Assembly: GCA_038277395.1 (NCBI GenBank)
Contig: CM076193.1
Coordinates: forward strand, 150,153,813-150,217,812
Origin: Dryocosmus kuriphilus
Taxonomy: Eukaryota; Arthropoda; Insecta; Hymenoptera; Cynipidae
Length of the DNA: 64,000 bases
Direction of reading: 5' to 3'
The position numbers and the translations under genes are program-made. This document shows positions 9,760-20,005 of this stretch, one piece after another; positions within the stretch are counted from its first letter, which is position 1, and every line of letters starts with the position of its first letter. Under the pieces are notes generated by a model, which was not told where the DNA came from, did no database searches, and saw only the letters and a list, made by a program, of their open reading frames with translations.

Positions 9760-10950
9760 AAAAGCATTTTGAAAAAAAATAAAATAAAATAAAAAATAAA
9801 TAAATAAAAAAAAATGTAAAAATGTGTATTTAATGTGTTAAATGTGTTAAATATGTTCCGAGAGTTAGAGAAGGTAGTGAGTAGAGGGGTGGCGGAAGAG
9901 AAGAAACGTGGGAGAGGAACAGAGGGAATAGTCATAAAGATGAAAGAGAAACAGGAAAAGTGCTGGAAGAAAGAGAAAGAAAAAGTGTGGCAAAAATTAG
10001 AGAGGATGGAGGAGGAACAGAGGAAAAAGCAGGAAGAGGGGAGAAAGATAATAAGGCAGGTAGAAGAGAGGGTACGTAACTTAGAATGCAGAGCTGAACG
10101 TCAAGATAATCGTCAGGAAATAGGTAGAGGGAACAAGGAAGAAGGAGATGTGAACTTGAGAGAGGTGAATGAGAGAATGAAAAGTAGAGTACGTGGGTTA
10201 AAAAGGAAAATGGAGGGGTTTGAAAGGGAAAAGAAAAGGAGAAATGTCGTTATAAAAGGATTGCAAGTAGAAAGCGAAACGGGAAAGAAGGAGGTAGAGA
10301 AACTTTTGAGGCACATAGGGGCAAATGTCAGGGTGCAGGAGATAAAGAGGGTGGGCAACAAGATAGTAGGCAAAGCGAGGATGTACGTAGTCAAACTAGG
10401 AAGTGAAGTGGAGAGGAGAAAGGTAATGAGGAAAAAGAAGGTGCTTAGGGGTAGGAAAGAAAGAATTGGTGAAGATGTGACATGGAGGGAGAGAAGGAAA
10501 AGATGGTTATAGGAGAGAGGGCTTGGAGGAGGAGAGAACAAAAAGGAATAGAGTTTGGTTTGGGAGAGACATGTTGTGGGTGAATGAGACGTTGTGGATA
10601 TGGGACGAGCAGAGAGAGGACTTAAAAAAAGGTGAGCGGTCTCAAGGACGAAGGGGAGCAGAGGTGACTAAGAACGGAGTAGAAGCGCCGCGGTTTGCGA
10701 ACGAGATAAGAGGAAGTCAGTAGAGTCAAGGATTAATGTACCATTAATAGAATGGTAATGGCGAGAGGAAACGGAAGCCCAAGGTCTTGAGCGACAGAGC
10801 GTAGATTTAAATTAGAGATTAAGAAGTTATGTATATATAGGATAAGGTAGGAATAAGTATTTGTAAAATCTGCGCTGGATGTAAAGATGTGAGGGTTATT
10901 TAATGACTTTCAAACCCGTAAAAGGGAGAGAGTATAAATAAACGAAGTAA
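9760..10950 (+). mobile_element. Purine-rich LINE, ORF1-only copy
   Basis: Contains ORF1 (9835-10512) and a short 3' region ending in CGTAAAAGGGAGAGAGTATAAATAA, split here as CGTAAAAGGGAGAG then AGTATAAATAA (near 10917-10945). The same 3' end closes the copy at 45717-47143. Endonuclease and reverse transcriptase are absent. The first ~70 bp is an A/T simple repeat, so the true 5' end is unclear. The coding strand is strongly purine-biased, as in the two sister copies. Confidence 0.75.
9835..10512 (+). CDS. LINE ORF1 protein (coiled coil plus RRM-like domain)
   Basis: A 225-codon open frame. Residues ~10-135 are almost entirely charged (K, E, R, Q) and predict a long coiled coil for trimerisation. 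Residues ~145-200 hold an RRM-like pattern (RRNVVIKGLQVES, VEKLLRHIG, ARMYVVKLGS), and a basic C-terminal segment ends in WRERRKRWL. This is the layout of LINE ORF1 nucleic-acid chaperones, which coat the element's RNA. The frame has no stop. Downstream, the reverse transcriptase is missing and the 3' tail follows, so any mobility would rely on another LINE. The initiator may lie a little upstream or downstream of the 9835 ATG. Confidence 0.75.
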   Translation: MLNVLNMFRELEKVVSRGVAEEKKRGRGTEGIVIKMKEKQEKCWKKEKEKVWQKLERMEEEQRKKQEEGRKIIRQVEERVRNLECRAERQDNRQEIGRGNKEEGDVNLREVNERMKSRVRGLKRKMEGFEREKKRRNVVIKGLQVESETGKKEVEKLLRHIGANVRVQEIKRVGNKIVGKARMYVVKLGSEVERRKVMRKKKVLRGRKERIGEDVTWRERRKRWL

Positions 10951-11018
10951 GTAAGAATCACAAAGATTTCAAATATCTCAAACATATATTTATATATCGT
11001 TTACTGTGCTTTTTTTAG

Positions 11019-11494
11019 AAATAGACGATGTGTCTTATGCAGTTTTTGAAGGAACTGATCCTGTAGAAGCTGAGGAAGACGGCCAAGAGATTGAAGGAGG
11101 CGACGAGAATCATCTTTTATTGGAAGAATTTCGAAGAAATGAAGAGTTGATTTTACCAGTTTACTCTGACGCAAGTAACGCAGCCAATACGGCGAGTACA
11201 TCTTCCACTTTAATTGTTCAAACACCCTCCCGGAAGCAGTATGCAGAAAAAGGCAAAAAGTTGTCATCAAAAGAAATAAATTTACTTTTGAACAAAGGAC
11301 GATCCACTAAAAACCAGTTCAACAGGCTAAAAAACTGCGAACGAGCACAAAAATTCATCGAACTGGCAACCTTTAAGCGTGAATTAACCGAATTCATGAA
11401 GAAGCATCTACTGGAGAAGAATGAGTTGCAAATGAATCTCTTACGTTCTCAAGTAGAAAGAGAAGAGTTACAAATTAAATTGCTTAAAATGTGA
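11019..11494 (+). pseudogene. Harbinger accessory (MYB/SANT-like) protein, last exon
   Basis: A splice acceptor (TGCTTTTTTTAG, ending 11018) opens a phase-1 exon that stays open to the TGA at 11492-11494. The exon encodes an acidic segment (DPVEAEEDGQEIEGGDEN), an S/T-rich linker, then a helical, charged C-terminus (KNCERAQKFIELATFKRELTEF and LLEKNELQMNLLRSQVEREE, here given as the stretches around residues 105-160). Such C-terminal helices follow the trihelix DNA-binding domain in Harbinger accessory proteins, which take the transposase to the nucleus and to DNA. The DNA-binding exon itself is not seen. AATAAA-like signals follow near 11550. Confidence 0.5.
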
Positions 11495-11607
11495 CGCGCA
11501 TAAAAAGTTTGAAGATTTTTATAATTTTTTTAGTTTGTGTATGTTCCTTTAATAAATACACGTTTTTTTTCCTATTTGGTATATTTTACTTTCACTTTTC
11601 AACAATT

Positions 11608-11893
11608 TCATGATTTAAGTATATAGTTTTCTTCCAGAAGCTCTTGAAAGTAGGTATTAATTAGTTCAGCTCGAACCGTATCTTCATCTTGTGGTTCGAC
11701 ATTCACTTTGATTAAGCACTTCACGAACAGAGTCTTTTGTTAAGCGGAATCTCGTTTGAAAATCAATATCATCAAGAGAATGAAAATAATTAAACCTTTC
11801 CTTAAAAATTCCTGGCCTCCTTTAAATAAAACCCCGCATATCTTCGTCGAATTCGTCATCAGAAGACATCAAGACATTTTCAATATTATCCAT
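11608..11893 (-). pseudogene. Harbinger transposase with the middle deleted
   Basis: The N-terminus starts at the ATG at 11893 (MDNIENVLMSSDDEFDED). It continues with RRPGIFKERFNYFHSLDDID and FQTRFRLTKDSVREVL after one frameshift near 11825. It then jumps to what looks like the family C-terminus (EPQDEDTVRAELI, TYFQELLEENYILKS, stop 11608-11610). The whole DDE catalytic core is missing between them. This is a classic internally deleted, non-autonomous copy. Confidence 0.65.
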
Positions 11894-12007
11894 GTTTCTT
11901 GCGTCATTCACGACAGTTTTGAGGTTAATGTACGATTAACTGGCGCTAAACGCCCGAGATCGCCCGGCTAAAGTAAACCTCGGTTAACGGAAGTTAACCG
12001 GGCGTTA

Positions 12008-13195
12008 AGGGCCAGTTTCACCAACTCTGATTAAACGCATGATTAGCTAATCATGATTATTTTTTAATCGAGTCTTAAATCATAATTAAATTACAATGCG
12101 TTGCACCACGGATATTTTGTTTCTGATTAGCTAATCACATACCCTGTTCATGGTAGCTCTAGTATTCTCTTGTAGCCGCGACTCTGATTGGTTGTAATGA
12201 AAAAGTCAGTTAACTTTCGGCGCCATGATGTTTAGGCCCCAAAACATTGAGATGACGCGTAAATTTTGAGGTAGTTTCTGAAATATAATTTTTATTTAAA
12301 TATGTTAACCAGAAGAAAAGTGTTTGATAGTGTACCTTTCGAAAATTTACATGTACATATCAGTTATAAAATATAAAATATATTTTACTTTCCAACCAAA
12401 AAAAAAAATTTTTTAAACAAAAAGATGATTTATTGGAGCAAGAAGGTAGATTTTTTACAAAAGCACAAGGCATGAAGTTTGATCAAAATAGTTCTATTTT
12501 TCACCAAACTAGTTGAATTTTCAAACAAAACAAAATGACTTTTGAACAAAATTGTTGAGTTTCTTACAAAGTGGATACATTTTTGATGAAATTGAATTTT
12601 TTAAATTTGAATTTGAATTTTTAATACGAATATTCCACAAAAAAAATACATGGATTTTCAAACTTTTGAACAAAATTGTTAAATTTCTCACAAAGTGGAT
12701 ATATTTTTCACAAAATTAAATATCTTAAATTAGAGTTTGAATTTTTAAACCAAAACACGAGTTTCCAACGAAGAAGATTAATTTTTCTACCGAAAAATAC
12801 GAATATTCCACAAAAAAGTTACATGACTTTTCAAATAACAAAAATTTTTAGGTTATCTCTAAATGTAAATTACTCCGAATTACCTTTATTACAAAGCTAG
12901 TTACTTGGAGCCTTTAAATTACTTCCTCAACCGTAAAAATACAAGATCAATGTCCATTATTTTAACAATGTTTCTATACCATACATTCCTATTTGTGGCA
13001 TGTTGCAAACTTTATTCTAGTTGGAGCAGCAAAGTTTCAACAGTAATTTTTTTAAAGCGAAATCGTGTTAAAGAATCCAAATCATCCATGGTTACAAAAT
13101 AATTCACTCGTTCCCTGAATATTCGTGGTCTTTCCTAAGTTATCCCGTGATTATCTTCCCTTAATCGTGATTAAAAGAATGGTGGAACGCAAAGT
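12008..13195 (-). mobile_element. PIF/Harbinger element, one end lost (copy 3)
   Basis: The left end GGGCCAGTTTCACCAACTCT matches the complete copy at 16894-18465, which lies in the opposite orientation. Internal similarity includes the tandem array (12540-12860), the ~180 bp after the terminus, and a transposase remnant at 13010-13130 (minus) reading RPRIFRERVNYF and MDDLDSLTRFRF. Similarity ends at ACGCAAAGTA, where a mariner begins. The expected last ~60 bp does not reappear beyond the mariner. Confidence 0.8.
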
Positions 13196-14467
13196 ACGAG
13201 GCACGTCCAGAAAGTAAGCGTGCTCAATTTATGTAGGCTTCAAAAAAAATTTATTAAAACAAAAACATAGTTGGTTACACTTGTACACATGTAAGTTATT
13301 TTTCGACATAGTCACGATCCCTCTCGATGCAAGTGGTGAGCCGCGGGATCAGTTTTTTCATGCCTGCCTCGAAGAAGTCTCCCGCCAGCTCTTTCGCCCA
13401 CTTCCCCACCTCCCCCTTCACCTCCTCGTCCGTTGAAAACTGTTTTCCACCCATGTGCACCTTCAGGGAAGTGAAGAGATGAAAATCTGAGGGGGCCAGG
13501 TCAGGGGAATACGGGGGGTGGTTCAAAACGTCCCATCCAAAGGAGTCCAGGAGTTGCTTCGTGGCGTTGGCCGTGTGAGGTTTGGCATTGTCATGCAGCA
13601 GGCAGACTCCCTTCGTCAGCATGCCCCTCCTTTTATTCTGAATCGCTCTTTTCAATTTTTTCAGCGTCTCACAGTATCTTGCCGCGTTGGTGGTCTCCCC
13701 GTGAGGCAGATATTTAATCAAAATTATACCTTTATGGTCCCAAAACACGGATGCCATGATTTTTTTGGCTGAAATTATGATTTTGAATTTCTTGGCGGAG
13801 GGTGGCAAGGTGTGGCGCCATTGTTGAGAGAGCCTCTTAGCTTCGCCTTCGCGTTCGCAGCGCTCCAAAAACTCTTTGGAGCTCTGCACTGGATTCAACT
13901 TGTGCTGCTCTGTCAGCTGTTTTGGAACCCACCTCGCAGACAATTTTCGATATCCGAGTTTCTGTGATCGTTTCGTGTAACAAGGATCTGGAGATTTGCG
14001 GAAACATCGCAGAAAGTTCATCTAGCGTTAATCTGCGACCGTCACGGACCGCAATCTCGATTTTTTCCACAAGTTCGTCAGTCAGAATTAAAGGTCTTCC
14101 GTTCTTCTGATCGTCATGCATGAAAGTACGGCCATTTTTAAATTCGCGACACCACTTGTACACACTTGTACGATTCATAGCTCCATTACCGTAAACAGGT
14201 TTGACCTCATTATAAATCTCAACTGGAGCTCTTCCCTTCACAACGAGGTAGCAAATGACGGCGCGAAATTCGCACTTGGCGGGAGATACGATCGACATTT
14301 TTCGCGAGAGATGCTACTGCGTCGAGAGTTTTCAACACACTAACCTCTGATTGGTCTCGTTTTGAAAGGAAGGGGTCACGCTGCGCGGCAGTGTTGCCAA
14401 CATGTCGAAAAAGTATTCCCTACAGCTGTGAGAGTACCAGTACACTTACTTTCTGGACGTGCCTCGT
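13196..14467 (-). mobile_element. Mariner element with both terminal repeats
   Basis: Ends are ACGAGGCACGTCCAGAAAGT (13196) and its complement ACTTTCTGGACGTGCCTCGT at 14448-14467. Copy-3 Harbinger sequence lies immediately to the left. The transposase frame is broken (next entry). Confidence 0.9.
13296..14298 (-). pseudogene. Mariner transposase, frameshifted and deleted
   Basis: The 5' frame (14298 to 13837) encodes the DNA-binding half: CYLVVKGRAPVEIYNEV, SVYKWCREFKNGRT and NGRPLILTDELVEKI. The 3' frame (14021 to 13296) continues with WVPKQLTEQHKLNPVQ and the catalytic pieces CLLHDNAKPH and YSPDLAPSDFHLF, with 34 residues between these two aspartates. Near 13850 the text jumps from CEREGE to AKRLSQQWRH. 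The segment that should hold the first catalytic Asp (TGDETW) is therefore deleted. With the frameshift between the halves, the copy is dead. Confidence 0.9.
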
Positions 14468-14474
14468 AGTATAT

Positions 14475-15098
14475 AAATAATATCTTTTTGTGATTTTCTC
14501 ATTGGCGAAAAATGTCAGAAGATTCAGTTCAAAATTTCGTAACTTTAACATGCGGTTACGTAAAAAAAGTATTGGAAATTTCATAAAATTCAAAATTCAA
14601 AAGGATTATTGCAGCTCAGCTGTTTGGACAATGTACTCAATAATACTAAGTACTGTCCATAAATTTTATTTGGCTCCAGCCTACCTGGCCCTGTCCGGCA
14701 GAGTTGTTTTGCAGAAGCAGGTCAGATTAATGAAATTAAGAAAAAGAGTATTTTGCAACTATCAATATGAAAATATTATATTCACCAATAACATGTAATT
14801 TTTAATTGAAAAGTTGAATGTTTAAAACAGTTTTACTTGAGTAGGAAACATTCCGACAAAAAATAATAAACTTCTAAATTTCATAGGTAAAAATTACACG
14901 TAGTTTTAATTTGAAAATGTTCAAAAAAATCTTTTTCGAAAGTTCACCTAACTCTTGTGAAGAATCCACAAAAACTGTAAAAAAAATTCATATTTTTTGG
15001 TTCTAATGGCTTCCATAAATTTTGGGGGAAAATTTCCTATTTTTTATGAAAATTGTCATAAGCTTGGGGAAAATTACTTACTATCTTGGTGAATTGTA
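14475..15098. other. Unassigned AT-rich DNA
   Basis: No gene identified. The open frame at 14490-14798 has no recognisable domain. The last ~150 bp are rich in TTGGGGAAAATT-type words, which resume on the far side of the mariner (16427-16640). The mariner therefore appears to have entered a pre-existing repeat. Confidence 0.4.
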
Positions 15099-16426
15099 TA
15101 CGAGGGCCTACCCAAAAGAAACCGAACTGATGTTGTGGGGAGCGGAGTTGTTGTAGTACCGGGTTTTTGCCGGTAGGTGCGTGTAGAGGCACTTTTCACC
15201 AGTTAGTATGCCAACTGCTATCACTGTGTAAGGTTGCATTTGGTGTGTGTAATTTTTTTTGTGACTGTTGCTTTGCGCGCTCGTCGTTTTTTGTGATGGT
15301 TGATTTTCGTGATCAGCGTGGCAACGTGAGGTTTTGCTTCCTGCTCGGGAAAACGGGCACAGAAACTCTTCAAATGTTAAAAACGGCCTACAAGGATGAT
15401 GCTATGGGAAAAACTGCAGTGTTCGAGTGGTTTTCTCGTTTTAAAAGTGGGGAAATGTCAATTGACGACGAACCTCGCTCTGAACGTCCTTCGATGGCCT
15501 GAACCGACGAAAATGTTGAAAAAATTCGTGAAATCATCCTGGAAGATCGACGAAGGACCATCGAAGAAGTTGTGGAGAAATCTGGCGTGAGTTGGAGTTC
15601 AGTACAGAGAATTCTAAGTGAAGATTTGGGGATGAGAAGGGTGGCTGCAAAATTTGTTCCTCGACAGCTGACTGCAGAGCAAAAACAAGGCCGCGTGCAA
15701 GCATGCTCTGCTTTGAAGGAGGAATTCCAAAATGATCCAAACTTTTTTTCCAAGGTCATAACAGGTGACGAATCGTGGTGTTATGGATACGATCCTGAAA
15801 CTAAGCAACAGTCAAGTCAATGGAAGACTCAAAATTCGCCTCGCCCTAAAAAAGCTCGTCAGGTGAGGTCAAACATTAAGACGATGCTCATTTGTTTTTT
15901 CGATGTGAGAGGAGTCGTCCATTCAGAATTTGTTCCACCGGGTCAGACAGTTAATCAGGCATTTTACCTGGAAGTCTTGAAAAGATTGCGCAACAGTTTA
16001 CGACGGAAAAGGCCTGATTTGTGGCAGTAGGGGGACTGGTTTTTCCACCACGACAACGCCCCTGCTCACACAGCTCTTTCTGTGCGCCGATTTTTGACCA
16101 AAAATAGCATGGCCACTGTTCCTCACCCACCCTATTCACCCGATTTAGCCCCCTGTGACTTTTTTTTTATTCCCCCGAATGAAAAGGGACATGAAAGGAA
16201 AGCGTTTTGCGGACGTAGCTGAAGTGAAGGAAAAAACGACGGAGGCGCTGTCAAGCATCACAAAAGAGGAATTTAAAAAATGTTTCGAATAATGGAATGA
16301 AAGATTAGATAAGTGTATTGTCTCCAATGGAGAGTACTTTGAAGGAGATTAAATGTTTTTTGTAGAAAAATCAAAATAATAACTTTGTACAAAAGTAGTT
16401 CGGTTTCTTTTGGGTAGGCCCTCGTA
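15099..16426 (+). mobile_element. Mariner element, decayed sister of the 25.66-kb copy
   Basis: Terminal repeats are ACGAGGGCCTACCCAAAAGA at the left and the exact complement at 16407-16426. The sequence is nearly the same as the copy at 25660-26986, on the same strand, with only scattered differences. Flanking GGGGAAATT-type repeats continue on both sides. Confidence 0.95.
15296..16352 (+). pseudogene. Mariner transposase, inactivated copy
   Basis: Same 351-residue protein as the intact copy: MVDFRDQRGNVRFCFLLGK at the start and FEGD at the end. Lesions relative to that copy are a TGA near 15500 (CCC GAA became CCT GAA in the sister frame), a TAG at 16028-16030 replacing TCG, a T-run expansion near 16160 that shifts the frame by one, and a further stop near 16290 (CAA to TAA). 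The first catalytic motif TGDESW is intact. Several independent lesions mean this copy cannot make transposase. Confidence 0.9.
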
Positions 16427-16893
16427 TTCCCCACAACTTCTGGGGAATTTCCCCTTGACTTTATTGGAAATTTCCATAATTTTGGGGAAAAGTAACCAAT
16501 TTCTTGGTGAAAGATATTTTTACTACAACTTTTGGGGAATTTTCCCAATTTGTATGAAAATTTCCAATTTTAGGCAAAATTACCTATTTTTTTTTGTGAG
16601 TTGTATGTTCACCAGAATAATGTGGAATTTCCCCTACAAAATTGTAGTAAAAATTGCACAAATTTTTTACAGTGTACTTACCGCATTTGGATCTAAATGT
16701 CACTAAATCAAATTGTAATATTGAGACTCTCACTCAGCGTTTGGTACAGAATTGGAAAGGTTATCTTACAATTTCGACTTGGAAAGATTACTTACCATTT
16801 CGCTCTGCAAAATTACTATTTGAATTTGTAATATCAACAGTCTCACTCGGTACTTACGGTCAAATTCGCTTCCGATCAGAGTTCATAGCTTTA
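16427..16893. other. Unassigned repeat-like DNA
   Basis: Continuation of the GGGGAAATTTCC-type words interrupted by the mariner, up to about 16640. Plain AT-rich sequence follows. The small open frames here have no domain. Confidence 0.4.
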
Positions 16894-17113
16894 GGGGCGG
16901 TTTCACCAACTCTAATTAAATCGTTAATCATTGATTAACATTATTTAATCAATACTTTGCGTTACACCATTCTTTTAATCATGATTAAGGGAAGATAACC
17001 ACGGGTTCACTTAACCACCCAATAACGGTGGTTATGTTATGGAGATTAATCAGGGATTAAAGTAACATAACCTCAAAATTGAAATATACGAGTGCAGTGT
17101 ACAGCAAGGAAAT

Positions 17114-17335
17114 ATGGCTCTATTTTACTATGATATTTTATCCTCATCTGATGATGATGAGATGTTTTACCCTGTTCAGAGAAGACCACGAATATTCAGG
17201 GAACGAGTGAATTATTTTGAAAACATGGATGATTTAGATTTTTTAACACGATTTCGCTTAAGAAAAATTACTGTTGAAACTTTGCTGCTCCAACTAGAAC
17301 AAAGTTTGCAACATTCTACAAATAGTTATGTATGA
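17114..17335 (+). pseudogene. Harbinger transposase, N-terminal 73 residues only
   Basis: Starts at ATG 17114. An acidic leader (DILSSSDDDEMF) precedes RRPRIFRERVNYFENMDDLD and FLTRFRLRKITVETLLLQLE. This opening block is characteristic of HARBI1-like transposases. Translation stops at 17333-17335, before any DDE residue. A full transposase is usually about 350-450 residues, so the catalytic part is deleted. Confidence 0.8.
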
Positions 17336-17460
17336 TATTGTTAAAATAATGGACATTGATCTTGTATTTTTACGATGTGGAAGTAATTTAAGTGTTCCAA
17401 GTAACTAACTTTGTAATAAAGGTAATTCGGAGTAATTTACATGTAGAAATAACCTAAAAA

Positions 17461-18000
17461 TTTTTGTTATTTGAAAAGTCATGAAATTTTTTTGTAGAAT
17501 ATTCGTATTTTTCGGTAGAAAATTAATCTTCTTCGTTGAAAACTCGTGTTTCGGTTTAAAAATTCAAATTCAAATTTAAGAAATTTAATTTTGTGAAACA
17601 TATATCCACTTTATAAGAAATTTAGAAATTTTGTTCAAAAGTTTGAAAAGTCATGTATTTTTTTTGTGGGATATTCGTATTTTTTGTTAGAAAATTAATC
17701 TTCTTCGTTGGAAAGTCCTGTTTCGGTTTAAAAATTCAAATTCAAATTTAAGAAATTCAATTTGGTGAAAAATATATCCACTTTGTAAGAAATTTCACAA
17801 TTTCGTTCAAAAGTTTGAAAAGTCATGTATTTTTTTTTTGTGGAATATTCGTATTCTTCGATAGAAAATTAACCTTCTTCGTTGGAAATTTATGTTTCTG
17901 TTTAAAAATTCAAATTTAAAAAATTCAATTTGTGAAAAATGTATCCACTTTGTAAGAAACTCAACAATTTTGTTCAAACGTCATTTTTTTTGTTTGAAAA
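17461..18000. repeat. ~180-bp tandem array inside the Harbinger element
   Basis: Three units, each with ATATTCGTATTTTTCG, AATTAATCTTCTTCGTTG, CGGTTTAAAAATTCAAATTC and TATCCACTTT. The sister copy at 12540-12860 holds about two units, so array length differs between copies of one element. Confidence 0.8.
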
Positions 18001-18639
18001 TTCAACTAGCTTGGTAAAAAATTGAAATATTTTGATCAAATTTCATGCATTTAGCTTTGGTACAAAATTCACCTTCTTGCTCCAATAAATCATCTTCTTG
18101 TTTAAAAAATATTTTTTTTTTTGGTCGAAAAATAAAATCTATTTTATATTTTATAACCGATATGTACATGTAAATTTTCGAAATGTACACTACCACCTCA
18201 AACTTTACGCGTCATCTCAATGTTTTGGCGCCTAAATATCATGGCGCCGAAAGTTAACTGACTTTTTCATTACAACCAATCAGAGTCGCGGCTACAAGAG
18301 AATACTAGAGCTACAATGAGCAGGGTATATGATTAGCTAATCAGAACCAAAATATCCATGGTGGAACGCGTTGTAATTTAATGATGACTAAAGTCTCGAT
18401 TAAAAAATAATCATGATTAGCTAATCATGTGTTTAATCAGAGTTGGCGAAACCGGCCCTTATTATTTTAAAAAGTTGAATTGACAAACTATTTCGTTAAT
18501 CGGCCTTTACAAAACAGTACACTTTACAATGGCGCATAATATATCATAATTAACTCTTCAATTCGGTGCACACGTTTACCATTTTAAATACTAAAGCTGA
18601 TAACACAGCCCCACAAAAAAAAAAATTTTTCTGAAGTCC

Positions 18640-19225
18640 AAGCTAAACCACCATAGCCATACGTTTTTTGAGGTCGCTGAATCCGAATCCTGGGTCAGTT
18701 TGGCCCCATCAGGTCAGAATAAAGGTCAATTCAAGGTCAAAGTCAAGAAAACCTTTAGATTGGAGAAAACCTCGACTCTAAGACGTTTTCAGGGTCGCCG
18801 AATCCGGGGTCATTTTGACCCGATAAGGTCAGTATCAAGGTCAAGTCAAGGTCAAGATGAGAAATAATGATCTAATCAGTGTGAATTGTTACTCTAAGAC
18901 GTTTCTGGGGTCGCTGAATCTGAATCCAGGGTCATTTTGACTCCATCAGGTGGAGCTTAAGGTCATTCTAAGTTTAACAATTAAAAAAACATTTCATTAG
19001 AGAAAACCTCTACTCTTATACGTTTTTTGGTCGCTTAATCCAAATATAGGGTTAATTTGACCTCATGAGGTCAGGATCAAGGTCATGTTACGGTCTCAAA
19101 GTGAGAAAAAAACATTTAATCTGAGAAAGCCACTCTTCTAAAACGTTTCTGAGGTCGCTTAATCTGATTTTGGAGTCATTTTTACCACATCAGGTAAGGA
19201 TCAGTGACAAAATAAATTGTTTAAA
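18640..19225 (+). repeat. Left terminal array: five ~120-bp units
   Basis: Unit landmarks (ACGTTT..GGTCGC) fall at 18661, 18783, 18899, 19020 and 19143, giving spacings of 116-123 bp. Each unit reads roughly ACGTTTY-AGGTCGCTGAATCC-GGGTCATTTTGACCC-ATCAGGTCA-TCAAGGTCAA, then GAGAAAA. The array is repeated inverted at 21890-22427. Unit order is mirrored, so it acts as a long composite terminal inverted repeat. Confidence 0.9.
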
Positions 19226-19785
19226 ATGATTTTGGTTACAATTTCTTAATCTTTACATTGAATTTCGAAAGTTATCACTTGATTTAGTGTTTTTTTAGTT
19301 ATCTAACCCTTTTGTCCTTTTTGTTTATGATTCCGAAGCAATGGTGTATTTGACGTTATCAGTTCAGGGTTGACGTTATTCTTTTGCATGGGCAGTTGTG
19401 ACAACAGAAGCGATATTTTATGGACCAACGATGCTCCCCTAAACTATAGTTAACAGGTGTGGATCAAGTTTCCGAGTACGATCCTCTGGAGTATGCACAT
19501 TGGCGTTAGAGATAAAACATTAAACAGTTTCTTCAGCGCAATTCCATTTACGCTTACTACTTAGAGGGCAATCTTCAACATGCTCGAACATTTTGGTTAT
19601 GATCAAAGGACTTAGTGTAGCGTCACTGATAAGCCCAACTTTAGTTTCTGAGCAAATAACTGAATTTCTGCAATGACAGTCCGATATTTCCGCAGAAGTT
19701 CAAAATCCTGCTACCGCGAGGGATACTGGGACGGTGACAACTGCTTCGAAAGGAGATGTGTAGAATGATTCGCTTTCCAGTCCAA

Positions 19786-20005
19786 TGTGGTATCGAAGCC
19801 AGCGTGGCGCGCTGTCTTGCAGGGGAGCATTAGGGTGCGAGGATGAAGCCGTAGCGTGTCTGACGACGAGTTGAGATTGTCCTCGTCAAAGTCAGAAAGC
19901 TTTCATACTTAGACCTGGGGAGGTATGAGAGTTATCACCCCCAGGATGGCGGACTCACCTGCGATTGATCCAGGATCCCTAATGCGTGGGTCTTCGTGAT
20001 TTTTC
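19786..20005 (+). repeat. ~210-bp segment shared with the RTE LINE leader
   Basis: Matches 48902-49122, the sequence just before the RTE endonuclease ATG, over its full length with scattered changes. Shared words include CTTAGACCTGGGGAGGTATG (CTAGGGAGGTATG in the other), GGACTCACCTGCGAT and GTGGCGCNCTG. The similarity stops within a few bases of the start of each coding frame. Confidence 0.85.

Larger units (their letters stand above)
10960..12007. mobile_element. PIF/Harbinger element, internal deletion derivative (copy 2)
   Basis: Holds the 3' exon of a MYB/SANT-type accessory gene on the plus strand and, convergently, fused N- and C-terminal pieces of a transposase on the minus strand. 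That two-gene convergent layout is typical of Harbinger. The right end near 12000 (AACCGGGCGTTAAGGGCC) runs straight into the next Harbinger copy. The left end may have been lost to the LINE insertion. Confidence 0.65.
16894..18465 (+). mobile_element. PIF/Harbinger element with both ends (copy 4)
   Basis: Ends are GGGGCGGTTTCACCAACTCT (16894) and AGTTGGCGAAACCGGCCC (near 18448-18465). The 1.57-kb body has a transposase start (17114) but no catalytic core. It is mainly filled by a tandem array (17461-18000). It is non-autonomous. Copy 3 at 12008-13195 is the same family in reverse orientation. Confidence 0.85.
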
